A DNA stretch of 64,000 bases from CALLCD01 sp039196965 (GCA_039196965.1 JBCCUK010000020.1:1-64000), one strand, 5' to 3'; counted from the stretch's first letter, positions 50,902 to 60,838 are shown. Program-made: numbers and translations. Notes: generated from the letters alone by a model not told the origin.

Positions 50902-52380
50902 ATGTCGGACTTGACGAAGCTCACACTTGCAGGTGCTCTTGAGGGACTGGCTGACAAGACATTCTCCTCGCGCGAGCTGACCGAAGCGTTTATCAGCGCA
51001 ATCGAGGCGGCAAACCCGCAATTGAATGCCTATGTCGTTCAAACACCGGAAAAAGCGCTTGAAATGGCAGATACCTCCGACGCCCGCCGCGCAAATGGTG
51101 GCGTAGGCAAGCTCGACGGCGCGCCACTTGGCATAAAGGATCTCTATTGCACCAAAGGGGTGCGGACGACGGCGTGTTCCTCCATACTCGGCGAATTCAC
51201 CCCGACATATGAGTCTACCGTCACCCAAAATCTCTGGGATGAAGGCGCGGTGATGCTCGGCAAACTCAACATGGATGAGTTTGCCATGGGGTCGTCCAAT
51301 GAGACCTCAACGTTCGGACCAGTGGCGAACCCCTGGCGGCGGAATGACGGTGCGAATGCCACGCTCACGCCGGGAGGGTCTTCCGGTGGATCGGCCTCTG
51401 CTGTTGCTGCCGATCTCTGTCTCGCAGCGACAGCGTCTGATACAGGCGGATCGATCCGTCAGCCCGCCGCATTCACCGGGACTGTTGGAATTAAGCCGAC
51501 CTATGGCCGGGCGAGCCGTTATGGAATCGTGGCGTTTGCCTCGTCGCTCGATCAGGCTGGACCCATTGCAAAGACGGTGGAAGATGCTGCGATCCTTCTG
51601 GAGAGCATGTGCTCCCATGACGAAAAAGACTCAACCTCGCTTCCGGTGGAGACACCGAACTGGCGCTCCGAGCTTGCCAGGCCGATCAAGGGTATGAAGA
51701 TCGGTATACCGAAGGAATACCGCCTCGATGGAATGCCCGAAGAAATCGAGGCATTGTGGACGAAAGGAACGGAATGGTTGAAGGCGCAGGGGGCGGAGAT
51801 AGTGGACGTTTCCCTTCCGCACACGAGGTATGCGCTTCCAGCCTATTACATCGTCGCACCTGCGGAAGCTTCATCGAACCTCGCCCGCTATGACGGCATG
51901 CGTTACGGCGCTCGGGTATCGGGAGACGATCTTACGGCAACTTATGAAGGTACGCGCGCCAGTGGGTTCGGCGCGGAGGTACAACGCAGGCTGATGATCG
52001 GCACCTATGTTCTCTCGTCTGGTTACTATGATGCCTATTATCTCCGTGCACAGAAGGTCCGAACAAAGATTCTTCAGGATTTTCAGCAGGTCTTCAACGA
52101 GGTGGATGCGCTTCTGACCCCTGCAACGCCGAGCGCCGCTTTTGCATATGGTGAGCGGTCGGATGATCCGGTTGCCATGTACTTGAACGATGTCTTTACC
52201 GTTACGGCGAACCTTGCTGGGCTGCCGGGCATTTCCGTTCCTGCTGCCCTCGACAAACAAGGATTACCTTTAGGGTTGCAGGTCATCGGGAAAGCCCTCG
52301 ATGAGGCTGCCTGTTTCCGCGTCGCGGCTGCGATCGAGCAGGCTGCCGGTTTCGTCGCCAAACCGGAGAGGTGGTGGTAG
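50902..52380 (+). CDS. gatA: Asp/Glu-tRNA amidotransferase subunit A
   Basis: The product has 492 residues, normal length. The amidase catalytic triad is Lys79 (PLGIKDLY), cis-Ser160 and nucleophile Ser184 within LTPGGSSGGSASAVAA and SDTGGSIRQPA. It releases ammonia from glutamine for transfer by GatB. Directly after gatC, with a following small membrane-protein gene 29 bp on. Confidence 0.97.
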   Translation: MSDLTKLTLAGALEGLADKTFSSRELTEAFISAIEAANPQLNAYVVQTPEKALEMADTSDARRANGGVGKLDGAPLGIKDLYCTKGVRTTACSSILGEFTPTYESTVTQNLWDEGAVMLGKLNMDEFAMGSSNETSTFGPVANPWRRNDGANATLTPGGSSGGSASAVAADLCLAATASDTGGSIRQPAAFTGTVGIKPTYGRASRYGIVAFASSLDQAGPIAKTVEDAAILLESMCSHDEKDSTSLPVETPNWRSELARPIKGMKIGIPKEYRLDGMPEEIEALWTKGTEWLKAQGAEIVDVSLPHTRYALPAYYIVAPAEASSNLARYDGMRYGARVSGDDLTATYEGTRASGFGAEVQRRLMIGTYVLSSGYYDAYYLRAQKVRTKILQDFQQVFNEVDALLTPATPSAAFAYGERSDDPVAMYLNDVFTVTANLAGLPGISVPAALDKQGLPLGLQVIGKALDEAACFRVAAAIEQAAGFVAKPERWW

Positions 52381-52409
52381 CAGGGCTTCTCATTTGCTAG
52401 ATTTCCAAA

Positions 52410-52796
52410 ATGACTGATCGGAAATCCGAAACCACCGACTATTGGAAGCTCCCCAAATCGGGGCGTAAGGTCACCGTTTCCAACTCGGCCTGGACTTGGA
52501 CAGCTGTCTCCTATGTCGTCATCGCCGGGATCGCCTGGTTCACTGCAACACAAAATGGATTTCAGCTGCAAGGCGGCTGGGGCGGCCCTGCCATACTCGC
52601 GGCCCTGCTTTATCCCGCCTATCGTATCGGTTCGATGATGTCCCGCTTTCTGAAGCAGCGCGCACCCCTCGCCGCGGATAAGCCGCTCAATGACCCTAAA
52701 ACCAAGGGTAAGCAGCCAGCGACCGGCTCGCTTGAAGACCGCATGGCAAAGCGCCGGGCGCGCGTTGCAAAGGCTAAGGAAGAGGGAAAACTCTAG
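52410..52796 (+). CDS. Small hypothetical membrane protein
   Basis: The product has 128 residues with two hydrophobic segments (~27-45 and ~54-73: WTAVSYVVIAGIAWF, GPAILAALLYPAYRIGSM) and a basic C-terminal tail rich in Lys/Arg (RMAKRRARVAKAKEEGK). I do not recognise a family. It follows gatA on the same strand and overlaps the convergent xthA by 4 bp. Confidence 0.75.
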   Translation: MTDRKSETTDYWKLPKSGRKVTVSNSAWTWTAVSYVVIAGIAWFTATQNGFQLQGGWGGPAILAALLYPAYRIGSMMSRFLKQRAPLAADKPLNDPKTKGKQPATGSLEDRMAKRRARVAKAKEEGKL

Positions 52797-53572
52797 TCGG
52801 AGAAGTCGCCGATAACGGGCACATGGTCCGAAGGTTTTTCCATTTCCCGGGCGCGGCGGAAAATCTCTACGCCCTTAAGGCGGTCGGCCGCTTGCGGCGA
52901 GCAGAGCAAATGATCGATCCGGATGCCATGGTCCTTAGGGAAGGCTCCACCCTGATAGTCCCAGAACGAATATTGGTGGCCCCGATTGTCGAGGGCTTCA
53001 AAGGCTTCCGTTAGCCCGAGATTTTTCAGGGTCTGAAAGGCTGCTCGGGTTTGGGGCAGGGCGAGGGCGTCATCAGCCCAGACGGCAGGCTCCCAGCAAT
53101 CCATGTCGCGGGGAATGCAATTGTAGTCGCCAGCGAGGACGAAGGCTTCTTCGGTCGTCAGAAGCTCTGCGGCGCGCGCCGCGAGGCGCTTCATCCAGGC
53201 GAGTTTATACTCGTATTTCGGCCCCGGAGCGGAATTGCCGTTTGGCAAATAGAGCGAGGCGACCCGGATCGGCGTTTCCGACATTACGGTAGCCTCGATA
53301 TAGCGGGCCTGATCATCACCATCGTCACCGGGCAGCCCCATCTTGATATCTTCCAACGGGAGCTTCGAGAGAATGGCGACGCCATTATAGCTCTTCTGGC
53401 CATGGACAGCGCAGGTCCATCCGGCCTCCTCGATCTCCATATAGGGAAAAGCGTCTGTCTCGCATTTCAGCTCCTGAAGACAAACAATTTCACATTCGAT
53501 GGCCTTCAGCACCTCTAGCACCGTGGCAAGGCGCGCCTTAACCGAGTTCACATTCCAGGTCGCAATTTTCAT
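52793..53572 (-). CDS. xthA: Exodeoxyribonuclease III
   Basis: This 259-residue endonuclease/exonuclease/phosphatase-fold enzyme. MKIATWNVNSVKARL, LQELKCETDAFP with the metal-binding Glu, GDYNCIPRDMDCW and the C-terminal SDHVPVI with catalytic Asp-His are all present. It cleaves at abasic sites and removes blocked 3' ends. Likely single-gene. Confidence 0.95.
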   Translation of the reverse strand: MKIATWNVNSVKARLATVLEVLKAIECEIVCLQELKCETDAFPYMEIEEAGWTCAVHGQKSYNGVAILSKLPLEDIKMGLPGDDGDDQARYIEATVMSETPIRVASLYLPNGNSAPGPKYEYKLAWMKRLAARAAELLTTEEAFVLAGDYNCIPRDMDCWEPAVWADDALALPQTRAAFQTLKNLGLTEAFEALDNRGHQYSFWDYQGGAFPKDHGIRIDHLLCSPQAADRLKGVEIFRRAREMEKPSDHVPVIGDFSD

Positions 53573-53707
53573 GGGGCGCTTGTAGCGGGGCTAAAGCAGC
53601 AAAGCCAGTGACTTATCCCTGTAAACCCCGCGCGCGAGCCTTTCGGTGTGCTTCGAGGGAAGTTATCCCAATGAACGTTCCAATCGCGCCGATTCTTGAT
53701 CTATTGC

Positions 53708-54529
53708 TTAGCCTTCATTGAGGTCCCAATTGTACTCGAAATTGGCGATCGAGGTGGCATCAGCCAGCGCTTCAGCGAGGTCACCTTCAGCATATTGACG
53801 GGCATGCTCAAGAATGCCGGTCTCATCGCCGCCGAAGTCTTCTTTGTACCAGTTGTAGATTTTCGATGCCGTGACTTTTCCATTTTCAACTCGGACACCG
53901 CGGGGATGGTTCACATAGGCGATTGCTGCTGCATCGAGATCTTCCTCAAGTGTTTCCGCTTCCCATGGGCGATCCATCAGATTTGGACATCCAAAAGACG
54001 CGCAGTTAACCGCATAGTGGATGCGGGGCTCGCTCCACGTGGCGCGCAGCGTGCCATGCTCGACATAATTGAGGCTCATTTCACCAACTCCAGCCACATT
54101 GAGGATTTTCTTGTCCCAAGGACCGCTATTGAGCGGGCCGAGTGAGCGGATGGAATTCAGGGGATAGTTGTCGAGGATAACGTCAATAGTTGCCGCATTA
54201 TAGAGATTGAACCAGAAGGCCATGGCCTCGTCATCGGACAGGGTCTCAACGCCCCGGCTCTGCAGCGCGGCGATGTAGGCCTTCAGTGACTGGTGATCTT
54301 TCTCTGTGACATTGCCATAGGCAACAAAATTGATGCCCTCCGTTTCTGTGATGTAGTTATCAAGAAACGCACCATAGATGGCATTGATGTTTTCGCTGGC
54401 TGCGATTTCCTTTGCGGTATCGGCAATTTCAGTCTTGGCGGCAGAAGTAAGTTCAGCTTCTTGCGGGCCACCGCAAGCGGCGGCGATGAAAGCAAGTGCT
54501 ACGGCAGATTCGGTGACAAAGCGGGGCAT
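53708..54529 (-). CDS. DUF547 lipoprotein
   Basis: The product has 273 residues with a lipobox (AAAC, Cys19). The DUF547 core is clear: DDEAMAFWFNLYNAATIDVILDNYP, then HYAVNCASFGCPNL with the conserved Cys/His, and SKIYNWYKEDF. The family's fold resembles papain-like thiol enzymes, but no reaction is established. Periplasmic or outer-membrane facing. Confidence 0.88.
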   Translation of the reverse strand: MPRFVTESAVALAFIAAACGGPQEAELTSAAKTEIADTAKEIAASENINAIYGAFLDNYITETEGINFVAYGNVTEKDHQSLKAYIAALQSRGVETLSDDEAMAFWFNLYNAATIDVILDNYPLNSIRSLGPLNSGPWDKKILNVAGVGEMSLNYVEHGTLRATWSEPRIHYAVNCASFGCPNLMDRPWEAETLEEDLDAAAIAYVNHPRGVRVENGKVTASKIYNWYKEDFGGDETGILEHARQYAEGDLAEALADATSIANFEYNWDLNEG

Positions 54530-54638
54530 TGGCGATCCTCCAGATCGTGGGAATTAGCTCTTCGCGAGGGTATCTGGCACACTTCGGCCCCGCACGCTCC
54601 ACACGAGTTTTCACGAGGTTGGGAGTGAGTGGTTTGCC

Positions 54639-55310
54639 CTAGAAGCCGCGAAAGTCTGCAACCTCATCTAGCGGAGCCCGTTCAGCGCGCAGCGTATTCA
54701 CCACATCTTCACTGTCTGGGTAGCCGAAAGACAATCCGCAATAGACCATTTCACTGTCTGGCAGGCGGAAATGGGCCTTCAGCGACGGGCGCAAAATCCC
54801 CCAGCATTCCTGCATGCAGGTACCCCAGCCGCGTTCTTCGGCAAGGAGGCAGAGTGTCTGCATGTACATGCCGGTATGGGCCCACTGGCCATGACCCTGT
54901 CGTTCATCAAGGACGATGAACAACGCTTGCGGTGCTCCAAAGAACTGGAAGTTCCGGGCAAACCAGGCCAGGCGTCCTGCTTTGTTTTCCCGTGGAATGT
55001 CGAGCGTTTCGTACAGCATTTCGCCCACCCGGCGGCGGCGCGCCTCATGGGGTTCCCAGAGATCTTTTGGATAGATTGGCCGATCCGTCGGTTCACCCAT
55101 CGGGTTCTGTGACAAAATCCGTTGGGCCATATCGATAATAGCCTGGCGTTCATCGCCAGCGACGACGATAACTTTCCACGGCTGCGTATTGCCGCCAGAG
55201 GGCGAGCGTTGTGCATCGGTGAGCCAGTCAGCAATGTCCGATTTGGGAATGGGTTTATCGAGAAAGGCACGGGTGGAAATGCGTTGATCGACGGCGGTGG
55301 ATACGTCCAT
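54639..55310 (-). CDS. Nitroreductase-family flavoprotein
   Basis: The product has 223 residues. RISTRAFLDKPIPKSDIADWLTDAQRSPSGGNTQPWKVIVV is the FMN-binding N-terminus, and GLSFGYPDSED the C-terminal motif. It should reduce nitro, quinone or enone substrates with NAD(P)H and FMN. Monocistronic by appearance; adjacent to the hybrid kinase gene on the same strand without overlap. Confidence 0.9.
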   Translation of the reverse strand: MDVSTAVDQRISTRAFLDKPIPKSDIADWLTDAQRSPSGGNTQPWKVIVVAGDERQAIIDMAQRILSQNPMGEPTDRPIYPKDLWEPHEARRRRVGEMLYETLDIPRENKAGRLAWFARNFQFFGAPQALFIVLDERQGHGQWAHTGMYMQTLCLLAEERGWGTCMQECWGILRPSLKAHFRLPDSEMVYCGLSFGYPDSEDVVNTLRAERAPLDEVADFRGF

Positions 55311-55381
55311 GGGTTCGCTCCGGTATGTTATGTTCGAGCGTTTTTATCTATGGGACCCTAGGGAAGGAAAGGTCGCCAATT

Positions 55382-57757
55382 TTATGCGCTTTTTGTCTTT
55401 GGTCGGAGGGTAAGCCATGTGTCCAGGGCCTTATCGATATCCTCCTGCAGGAAGGGTTTCGAGATATACCCGTCCATTCCTTCATTGATGAGCCGCGTCC
55501 GATCTGTCGACATGGCCTGGGCCGTCAACGCAATGATCGGTGTCTTGGTCCGCCCGGTTTGCGCTTCATGGGTGCGAATTGCTTTTAGCGCCTCGATCCC
55601 ATCCATGACAGGCATGGAAATATCCATAAAGACAATGTCGTAAAGGTTTGCACGACACTTGTTGAACGCCACTTTTCCATTCTCGGCTGTGTCGATATCC
55701 ACATCATGCTTTTTCAGCATGTTTCGTATGATCATTAGGTTGACCGAATTGTCGTCCACGACCAGCAGGTTCTGTCTCGTGGGCATGCCTGAAGATGCTC
55801 TGGATCGCTGGTCGGATTTCCCGAGGTCGGCGAGTGCCTCTATGTTGCGCTCCAACATTGCTTTGCTAATAGCGGCTCTTAACGCCTCCATGCGTGCCGG
55901 CTTGTTTAGAATGTCCTTCACTTCCAGTGCTTTGAATTCCTGGACTATCTGATCGTCACTGGCCGAGGATAAGACAATTATTTTCGTATCCCTGAGTGCT
56001 GGTTCGTTGCGTACGGCTTTGGTGAATGTCAGGCCGTCCATATCCGGCATATGATAGTCGGTGAGCACGAGATCGATCTTTATACCTTTCTGATGCGCCT
56101 TGCGCAGGACCGCCATTGCTCTGCTGGCAGAGTCTACTACCAGAGGACGCGCGCCCCATAGGCGAAGATTTTCCTCTAGAATGATGCGGTTTGTTTCGTT
56201 GTCATCAAGGACAAGTACATTTTCGCCGTTGAACCGGTGCAGACGCACTGTCGGTTCTTCTAAGGTCTCGGATATTGGCAGAGACAACTCAACGGTGAAG
56301 TCCGATCCCTTGCCGAGTTCCGATTCCACCTTAAGCGTGCCGCCCATAGCCGAAACTAGACTCTTGGTGATGGAGAGCCCGAGACCGGTTCCACCGTATT
56401 TTCTGGTTGTTGCCCCCTCGGCCTGCGAAAATTCTTCAAATATCTTATCGAGCTTGTCTGCTGGAATCCCGATGCCGGTATCGCTGATCTTTACTGATAT
56501 GTCAGCCGCCCCCTCATTTGAGTGTCCCGACACATCGATCAGTATCGTTCCTTGATGGGTGAATTTCACGGCGTTGCCAACAAGATTGGTTAGAATCTGA
56601 CGCAGGCGGCCAGCGTCTCCGACAACGTTTAGCGGCGTGTCGGGACGCAAGCGGACAGCGAGTTCAATGTTCTTTTCGTTCACTCCGTAGCCAAGCAGGG
56701 CAGCGACGTCCTCGACGATATCACCGAGATGAAGCGGGGTGGCGTCAAGCTCCATCTTTCCGGCTTCGATTTTTGAGAAGTCGAGAATATCATTAATGAT
56801 CGTTATCAGAGCGTTGCCGGATTCGCTGATCGTTCTGGCAAACATGGCCTGCCTTTCATCAAGTTCTGTTTGTTCAAGCAATTGGGCCATGCCCAGAACG
56901 CCATTCATGGGTGTGCGAATTTCATGGCTCATATTGGCGAGGAATTCTGATTTAGCCTGATTTGCCGATTGGGCTTCAGCGATGGCATCCGTCAGCTTGT
57001 CGGTCGCTTTCTGCATTTCCAGATAGTAGACGACCGGCCCAAGCACCATGCACATAACAGAGACGCATAGGCCCAAAAAAATGATTAGCCAGCCATACTT
57101 GGTTGCCTCACCTATGGCCGGGAACTCTGTGAAACCATGATAATTCTTCAAATAGACGGCAACCAGCAAAGCGATAGTGGCAGTGCCGAACAAGCCACCT
57201 CCCCGGGGACCAAGCGCCAGGGTGGCTGTCATGCAAGTCGTCAGCAGGATGAGAAGTGGTGTGGAGAGAAGGCGACCAAGGTCAAAGGCGACAATACCAG
57301 CCATGCAAATGAGCGTGCCAAAAAGCAGATAACCGTAGAAAATCGGCTTTGGTGACCGGTTGGCAAGCACTCCGTAAACAAGTGCGATGATCGAGCCCAT
57401 AAAGGCGACACTGACCATCAGCGTTTTTTCTTGGAAACTGTCGAAGTTGATCGCCGCCATAAGAAAGGCGAACACGCTGATCGTCAAAGCCGAACTGACA
57501 ATAATACGTCTCGAGGCTGAGTCGATTGGATCTTCGGAAGTTCCAGGCGCTTGTCTTGAAAAGACAAATTGCCCCAGCTTAGCAAGTCTAGGCATTGCTC
57601 CTTCTGCCTCTGTCCTTAAGAACTCAACCAGCGGTAACTCACCTGTGGAAAATATATCGTTAATCCGGTGTTGGTTCTGAGGCGTGGCCTGATTGAGGGC
57701 CGAGTGAGCGTAGGTGTCCTTTGGAGCTGGTTCCTTTTTCTGTATCTGCTTCAACAA
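55382..57757 (-). CDS. Hybrid sensor histidine kinase with two receiver domains
   Basis: This 791-residue protein. Residues ~85-250 contain about six hydrophobic helices with no long periplasmic loop. After a linker comes HisKA with phospho-accepting His278 (NMSHEIRTPMNGVLGM), then HATPase_c (VGNAVKFTHQG, ISDTGIGI, GTGLGLSI). Two receiver domains follow: the first with LVLTDYHMPDMDGL, the second with VFMDISMPVMDGI, each with its phospho-Asp. No response regulator or Hpt gene is adjacent. Upstream is the LysR gene, 6 bp away. Confidence 0.95.
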   Translation of the reverse strand: MLKQIQKKEPAPKDTYAHSALNQATPQNQHRINDIFSTGELPLVEFLRTEAEGAMPRLAKLGQFVFSRQAPGTSEDPIDSASRRIIVSSALTISVFAFLMAAINFDSFQEKTLMVSVAFMGSIIALVYGVLANRSPKPIFYGYLLFGTLICMAGIVAFDLGRLLSTPLLILLTTCMTATLALGPRGGGLFGTATIALLVAVYLKNYHGFTEFPAIGEATKYGWLIIFLGLCVSVMCMVLGPVVYYLEMQKATDKLTDAIAEAQSANQAKSEFLANMSHEIRTPMNGVLGMAQLLEQTELDERQAMFARTISESGNALITIINDILDFSKIEAGKMELDATPLHLGDIVEDVAALLGYGVNEKNIELAVRLRPDTPLNVVGDAGRLRQILTNLVGNAVKFTHQGTILIDVSGHSNEGAADISVKISDTGIGIPADKLDKIFEEFSQAEGATTRKYGGTGLGLSITKSLVSAMGGTLKVESELGKGSDFTVELSLPISETLEEPTVRLHRFNGENVLVLDDNETNRIILEENLRLWGARPLVVDSASRAMAVLRKAHQKGIKIDLVLTDYHMPDMDGLTFTKAVRNEPALRDTKIIVLSSASDDQIVQEFKALEVKDILNKPARMEALRAAISKAMLERNIEALADLGKSDQRSRASSGMPTRQNLLVVDDNSVNLMIIRNMLKKHDVDIDTAENGKVAFNKCRANLYDIVFMDISMPVMDGIEALKAIRTHEAQTGRTKTPIIALTAQAMSTDRTRLINEGMDGYISKPFLQEDIDKALDTWLTLRPKTKSA

Positions 57758-57763
57758 GGAGAA

Positions 57764-58723
57764 TTAGCTGGCCGACTGGATCTCAGATGCCTCAGTCGTC
57801 GCACTAAAGCCTGCGGTCAGGGCCACCGTCTCGCGAATGGTCTGCCGAAACCAGTCATGGGCTGGATGCGTTGCGAGTTTCTTGTTCCATATGAGATAAA
57901 ACCGCATTAGCCATTCTGGTCCTTTCAGCGGCGACTCACGGACCACAAGGTCGTGGACGGGGGCGTAGAGCTCGGCTAAACGTTTTGGTACCGTCTGAAT
58001 CATGTTGGACGCTGCGACGATTGGTGGACCTACGGTAAAATGGTTGATCGTCATGGAAACTCGGCGTGCAAGGCCCTGTGCTTCCAATGCATCATCTATG
58101 AAACCGCGGTCATCTCCGCGGATCGTAACTAGCAAATGCGGCGCAGAAACATATCGCTCAAGAGTCAGCTCTCCCGTCGTGAGCTCATGTCCGCGTCGCA
58201 TGATCACCGCGAAACTTTCACTCATGATTTCGAAGGAGCCGAAGCGCTCCGGCAGTTCTAGCACCGGAAGAGGCGTCATGGCGAAATCCGCCTCCTGGCC
58301 ATCCAGCATTTCGAGACTGCGTCCCGTTGTTGGACGAAACCGCCAATTGGTGCGCGGCGCTCGTTCAATGAAGAGATCCATAATCGTCGGCATCAGAACG
58401 CCTGTGACATAGTCATTAGCAACGATTGAAAATGTCCTTGTTGAGGATGCGGGATCGAATTCGGTCGGGTCCAGCGCAGTTTCCAGTTCCATTAGGGCGT
58501 TGCGGATGGGACCGGCAAGTTCCAAAGCGCGCGGCGTTGCTCGCATACCCTCTGATGATCTTATGAAAAGGTTATCTTTCAGATGATAGCGCAGTCGTCC
58601 CAGCGCCTTCGATACGGCAGGCTGAGACATTCCGATTTCGAAACCGGCTCGCGTGACATTTCGAGTACGCATAACCGCATCGAAAACAAGCAGCAAATTC
58701 AGGTCTAATCCAGCTAAATTCAT
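57764..58723 (-). CDS. LysR-family transcriptional regulator
   Basis: This 319-residue regulator. The winged helix-turn-helix is at ~15-60 (LLLVFDAVMRTRNVTRAGFEIGMSQPAVSKALGRLR), followed by a type 2 periplasmic-binding-like effector domain similar to NodD/LeuO-type proteins. The start is the ATG at 58723 (MNLAGLDLNLL); an earlier ATG adds unlike residues. It lies 6 bp upstream of the hybrid kinase gene on the same strand and is divergent from a small exported protein gene, either of which may be a target. Confidence 0.9.
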   Translation of the reverse strand: MNLAGLDLNLLLVFDAVMRTRNVTRAGFEIGMSQPAVSKALGRLRYHLKDNLFIRSSEGMRATPRALELAGPIRNALMELETALDPTEFDPASSTRTFSIVANDYVTGVLMPTIMDLFIERAPRTNWRFRPTTGRSLEMLDGQEADFAMTPLPVLELPERFGSFEIMSESFAVIMRRGHELTTGELTLERYVSAPHLLVTIRGDDRGFIDDALEAQGLARRVSMTINHFTVGPPIVAASNMIQTVPKRLAELYAPVHDLVVRESPLKGPEWLMRFYLIWNKKLATHPAHDWFRQTIRETVALTAGFSATTEASEIQSAS

Positions 58724-58859
58724 ATTTGGAATATCGCATATATAAAGAATACATTTCAAGAATAAAGCGATGAGAGCTACCTAAAGTCTCAGGCATCAAG
58801 CTGGCAGATGTCTAAGGCGGATCAATCGATCCGTTGAACGAAGACACAACTAGAGAGAG

Positions 58860-59219
58860 ATGTTTCCTCCCATGACTTTTTCAAAATCCCTAATAATCGG
58901 CTTAGCAGTTTCAATGTCTGGACTTGGAACGGCGACGGCTCAAACCCCTTTTGAAACCCAAAAAGATCTTTGCAATGCCGCAATTATTGATGCCGTTGGG
59001 TCTGTATCAGAAGACGTTCGCCTCGAGGCTCGCTACTGGAGCGAGGATACCCACGAAGACACGTTCAGTTATTCTTTAAGTTTCGAGGACGGATGGGGCA
59101 TCGCCAAATGCGTGATCGCAAATGGTCAGGTGCGCGACGTTGAACTCCCAAGATCATATGTCCGTCAGCTCGAACGCACTGACTATGTGCGGCTCGCCGA
59201 ACTTCGCCGGCAGAATTAA
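58860..59219 (+). CDS. Small exported hypothetical protein
   Basis: The product has 119 residues with a signal peptide (~1-27, ends TATAQ); an ATG four codons later is an equal start candidate. The mature part has two cysteines (KDLCNAAI, IAKCVIAN) that could pair. No family recognised. A strong terminator follows, so it is monocistronic, divergent from the LysR gene. Confidence 0.75.
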   Translation: MFPPMTFSKSLIIGLAVSMSGLGTATAQTPFETQKDLCNAAIIDAVGSVSEDVRLEARYWSEDTHEDTFSYSLSFEDGWGIAKCVIANGQVRDVELPRSYVRQLERTDYVRLAELRRQN

Positions 59220-59263
59220 CGAGTACCTCCCGCGCCAATTCGCCTTTTGGCGCATGTCTCTAA

Positions 59264-59301
59264 GCCCGGCCTGTAGACCTACAGGCCGGGCATTTTTCTT
59301 T
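59264..59301 (+). terminator. Rho-independent terminator, very stable
   Basis: GCCCGGCCTGTAG (59264-59276) and CTACAGGCCGGGC (59279-59291) are a perfect 13-bp inverted repeat with a 2-base centre, followed by ATTTTTCTTTT. It ends the small exported protein gene just before the convergent erpA stop. A second, smaller hairpin, GCGCCAA/TTGGCGC, lies upstream (59232-59253). Confidence 0.95.
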
Positions 59302-59627
59302 TAAATCGAAAAGCTCGTGCCACAGCCGCAGCTGGCCGTTGCGTTTGGATTGTTAATCTTGAAAGCTGAACCGATCAGCTCAGTAGCGAAGTCAATTTCC
59401 GAACCGCGCAAGAATTCAAGACTCATCTCATCTATGGCGACTTTCGCTCCGTCGCGCTCAACAATGAGATCGTCCTGATTGGCTTCCTGTTCGAAGTCGA
59501 ACTTATAGGAGAAACCAGAACAGCCGCCGCCATCGACCGATACGCGCAACATTGTCGCTTCGGCCTGTTTGGCGAGAATCGCATTAATGCGCTTGGCAGC
59601 GCTCTCGGTGAGGGTGACATCGCTCAT
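59301..59627 (-). CDS. erpA: Iron-sulfur cluster insertion protein ErpA
   Basis: This 108-residue A-type carrier has the three cluster-binding cysteines: Cys36 (GGGCSGFSYKF), and Cys100 and Cys102 (SCGCGTSF) at the C-terminus. It passes Fe-S clusters to target enzymes. Divergent from dgt with 28 bp between starts, a common alphaproteobacterial order. Confidence 0.95.
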   Translation of the reverse strand: MSDVTLTESAAKRINAILAKQAEATMLRVSVDGGGCSGFSYKFDFEQEANQDDLIVERDGAKVAIDEMSLEFLRGSEIDFATELIGSAFKINNPNATASCGCGTSFSI

Positions 59628-59655
59628 GGACCTATAGATAGGGAATTTTTCGAGG

Positions 59656-60828
59656 ATGGAAAAGAGAGCTGTTTTCGCGACCGACTGGAAAACGTCCCGT
59701 GGCCGGGTTTATAGCGAGCCGCCCTCTGCGACGCGTACGCCGTTTCAGCGAGACCGCGACCGTATCATCCATGCGACAGCGTTTCGGCGGCTGAAGCAGA
59801 AAACCCAGGTTTTTGTAGCCCATGAAGGTGATCATTATCGCACCCGCCTGACGCATTCTTTAGAAGTTGCCCAGATTGCCCGCTCGATCTCGCGTACCCT
59901 CGGCCTGGACGAAGATCTCGCTGAAGCTTTGGCGCTCGCCCATGATCTCGGTCATCCTCCTTTTGGCCATGCGGGGGAAGATCAACTCGATGAGTGCATG
60001 GCTGGCTTTGAGGGCTTCGATCACAATGCGCAGACTTTGCGAGTCGTCACGAAGCTAGAGATGCGTTATCCAGAGTTTGATGGCCTGAATCTTACTTGGG
60101 AGATGCTGGAGGGGCTGGTTAAGCACAATGGGCCCTTGCTCACCGGCGAGCAATCGATCAGCGAACTCCCAGCGGCATTTCGCGATTATCATGCGCTGGA
60201 AAGCCTGGAACTTGATCAGTTCGCGGGGCCGGAGGCACAGGTAGCGGCGCTCGCCGATGATATTGCCTATAACAACCACGATATTGATGACGGTATCGCG
60301 GCCGGGCTGTTTACCATCGAAGATCTCCTGGATTTACCACTTGTTGGTGACGCTTTTCTGTCGGTGCGCAAGGATTATCCTTATCTGGAGGACCGAAAAG
60401 TTGTTTACGAAGTCGTGCGGCGACTGATTGGGGTTTGGATAAACGATGTGACGGGGGAGACCGAGCGGCGTGTTGCGGAGAACCGGCCCAAGACCTCCGC
60501 TGATGTGAGGGCGATGCCGTGCCCGCTAGTGGCGTTTTCCGAGCGTCTCAGCGAGCAGCAGATGTCTCTCAGATCATTCCTCTATGAAAAGATGTATAAG
60601 CATTACAAGGTGAACCGGATGCGTTCACAGGCGAAACGTATTCTGAGAGATCTATTCGACGTGTTTCTCGAAGAACCAAATACGCTGCCTCCACCGTGGC
60701 GACATGTGGCCGAACAGGCCACTCAATCCCGACGGGCGCGTATTGTTTGTGATTACATCGCCGGAATGACTGACAATTATGCGATTGATGAGCACAAGCG
60801 TATATTCAGCCTGGATAGTATGCTTTAG
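59656..60828 (+). CDS. dgt: dGTP triphosphohydrolase-like protein
   Basis: This 390-residue HD-domain hydrolase cleaves dNTPs to deoxynucleoside and triphosphate. Metal ligands His67 (RTRLTHSLEV), His96-Asp97 (ALAHDLGHPPFGHAGE) and a later Asp (ADDIAYNNHDIDDG) are present. Length matches the dGTPase-like type 2 subfamily. Divergent from erpA and upstream of the SPOR gene. In many alphaproteobacteria argS follows; here it does not. Confidence 0.95.
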   Translation: MEKRAVFATDWKTSRGRVYSEPPSATRTPFQRDRDRIIHATAFRRLKQKTQVFVAHEGDHYRTRLTHSLEVAQIARSISRTLGLDEDLAEALALAHDLGHPPFGHAGEDQLDECMAGFEGFDHNAQTLRVVTKLEMRYPEFDGLNLTWEMLEGLVKHNGPLLTGEQSISELPAAFRDYHALESLELDQFAGPEAQVAALADDIAYNNHDIDDGIAAGLFTIEDLLDLPLVGDAFLSVRKDYPYLEDRKVVYEVVRRLIGVWINDVTGETERRVAENRPKTSADVRAMPCPLVAFSERLSEQQMSLRSFLYEKMYKHYKVNRMRSQAKRILRDLFDVFLEEPNTLPPPWRHVAEQATQSRRARIVCDYIAGMTDNYAIDEHKRIFSLDSML

Positions 60829-60838
60829 GCACTTTCAT

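Noticed and set aside
53671..53721. 16-codon frame between xthA and the DUF547 gene
   Set aside because: Too short, no ribosome site, overlaps the DUF547 stop region.
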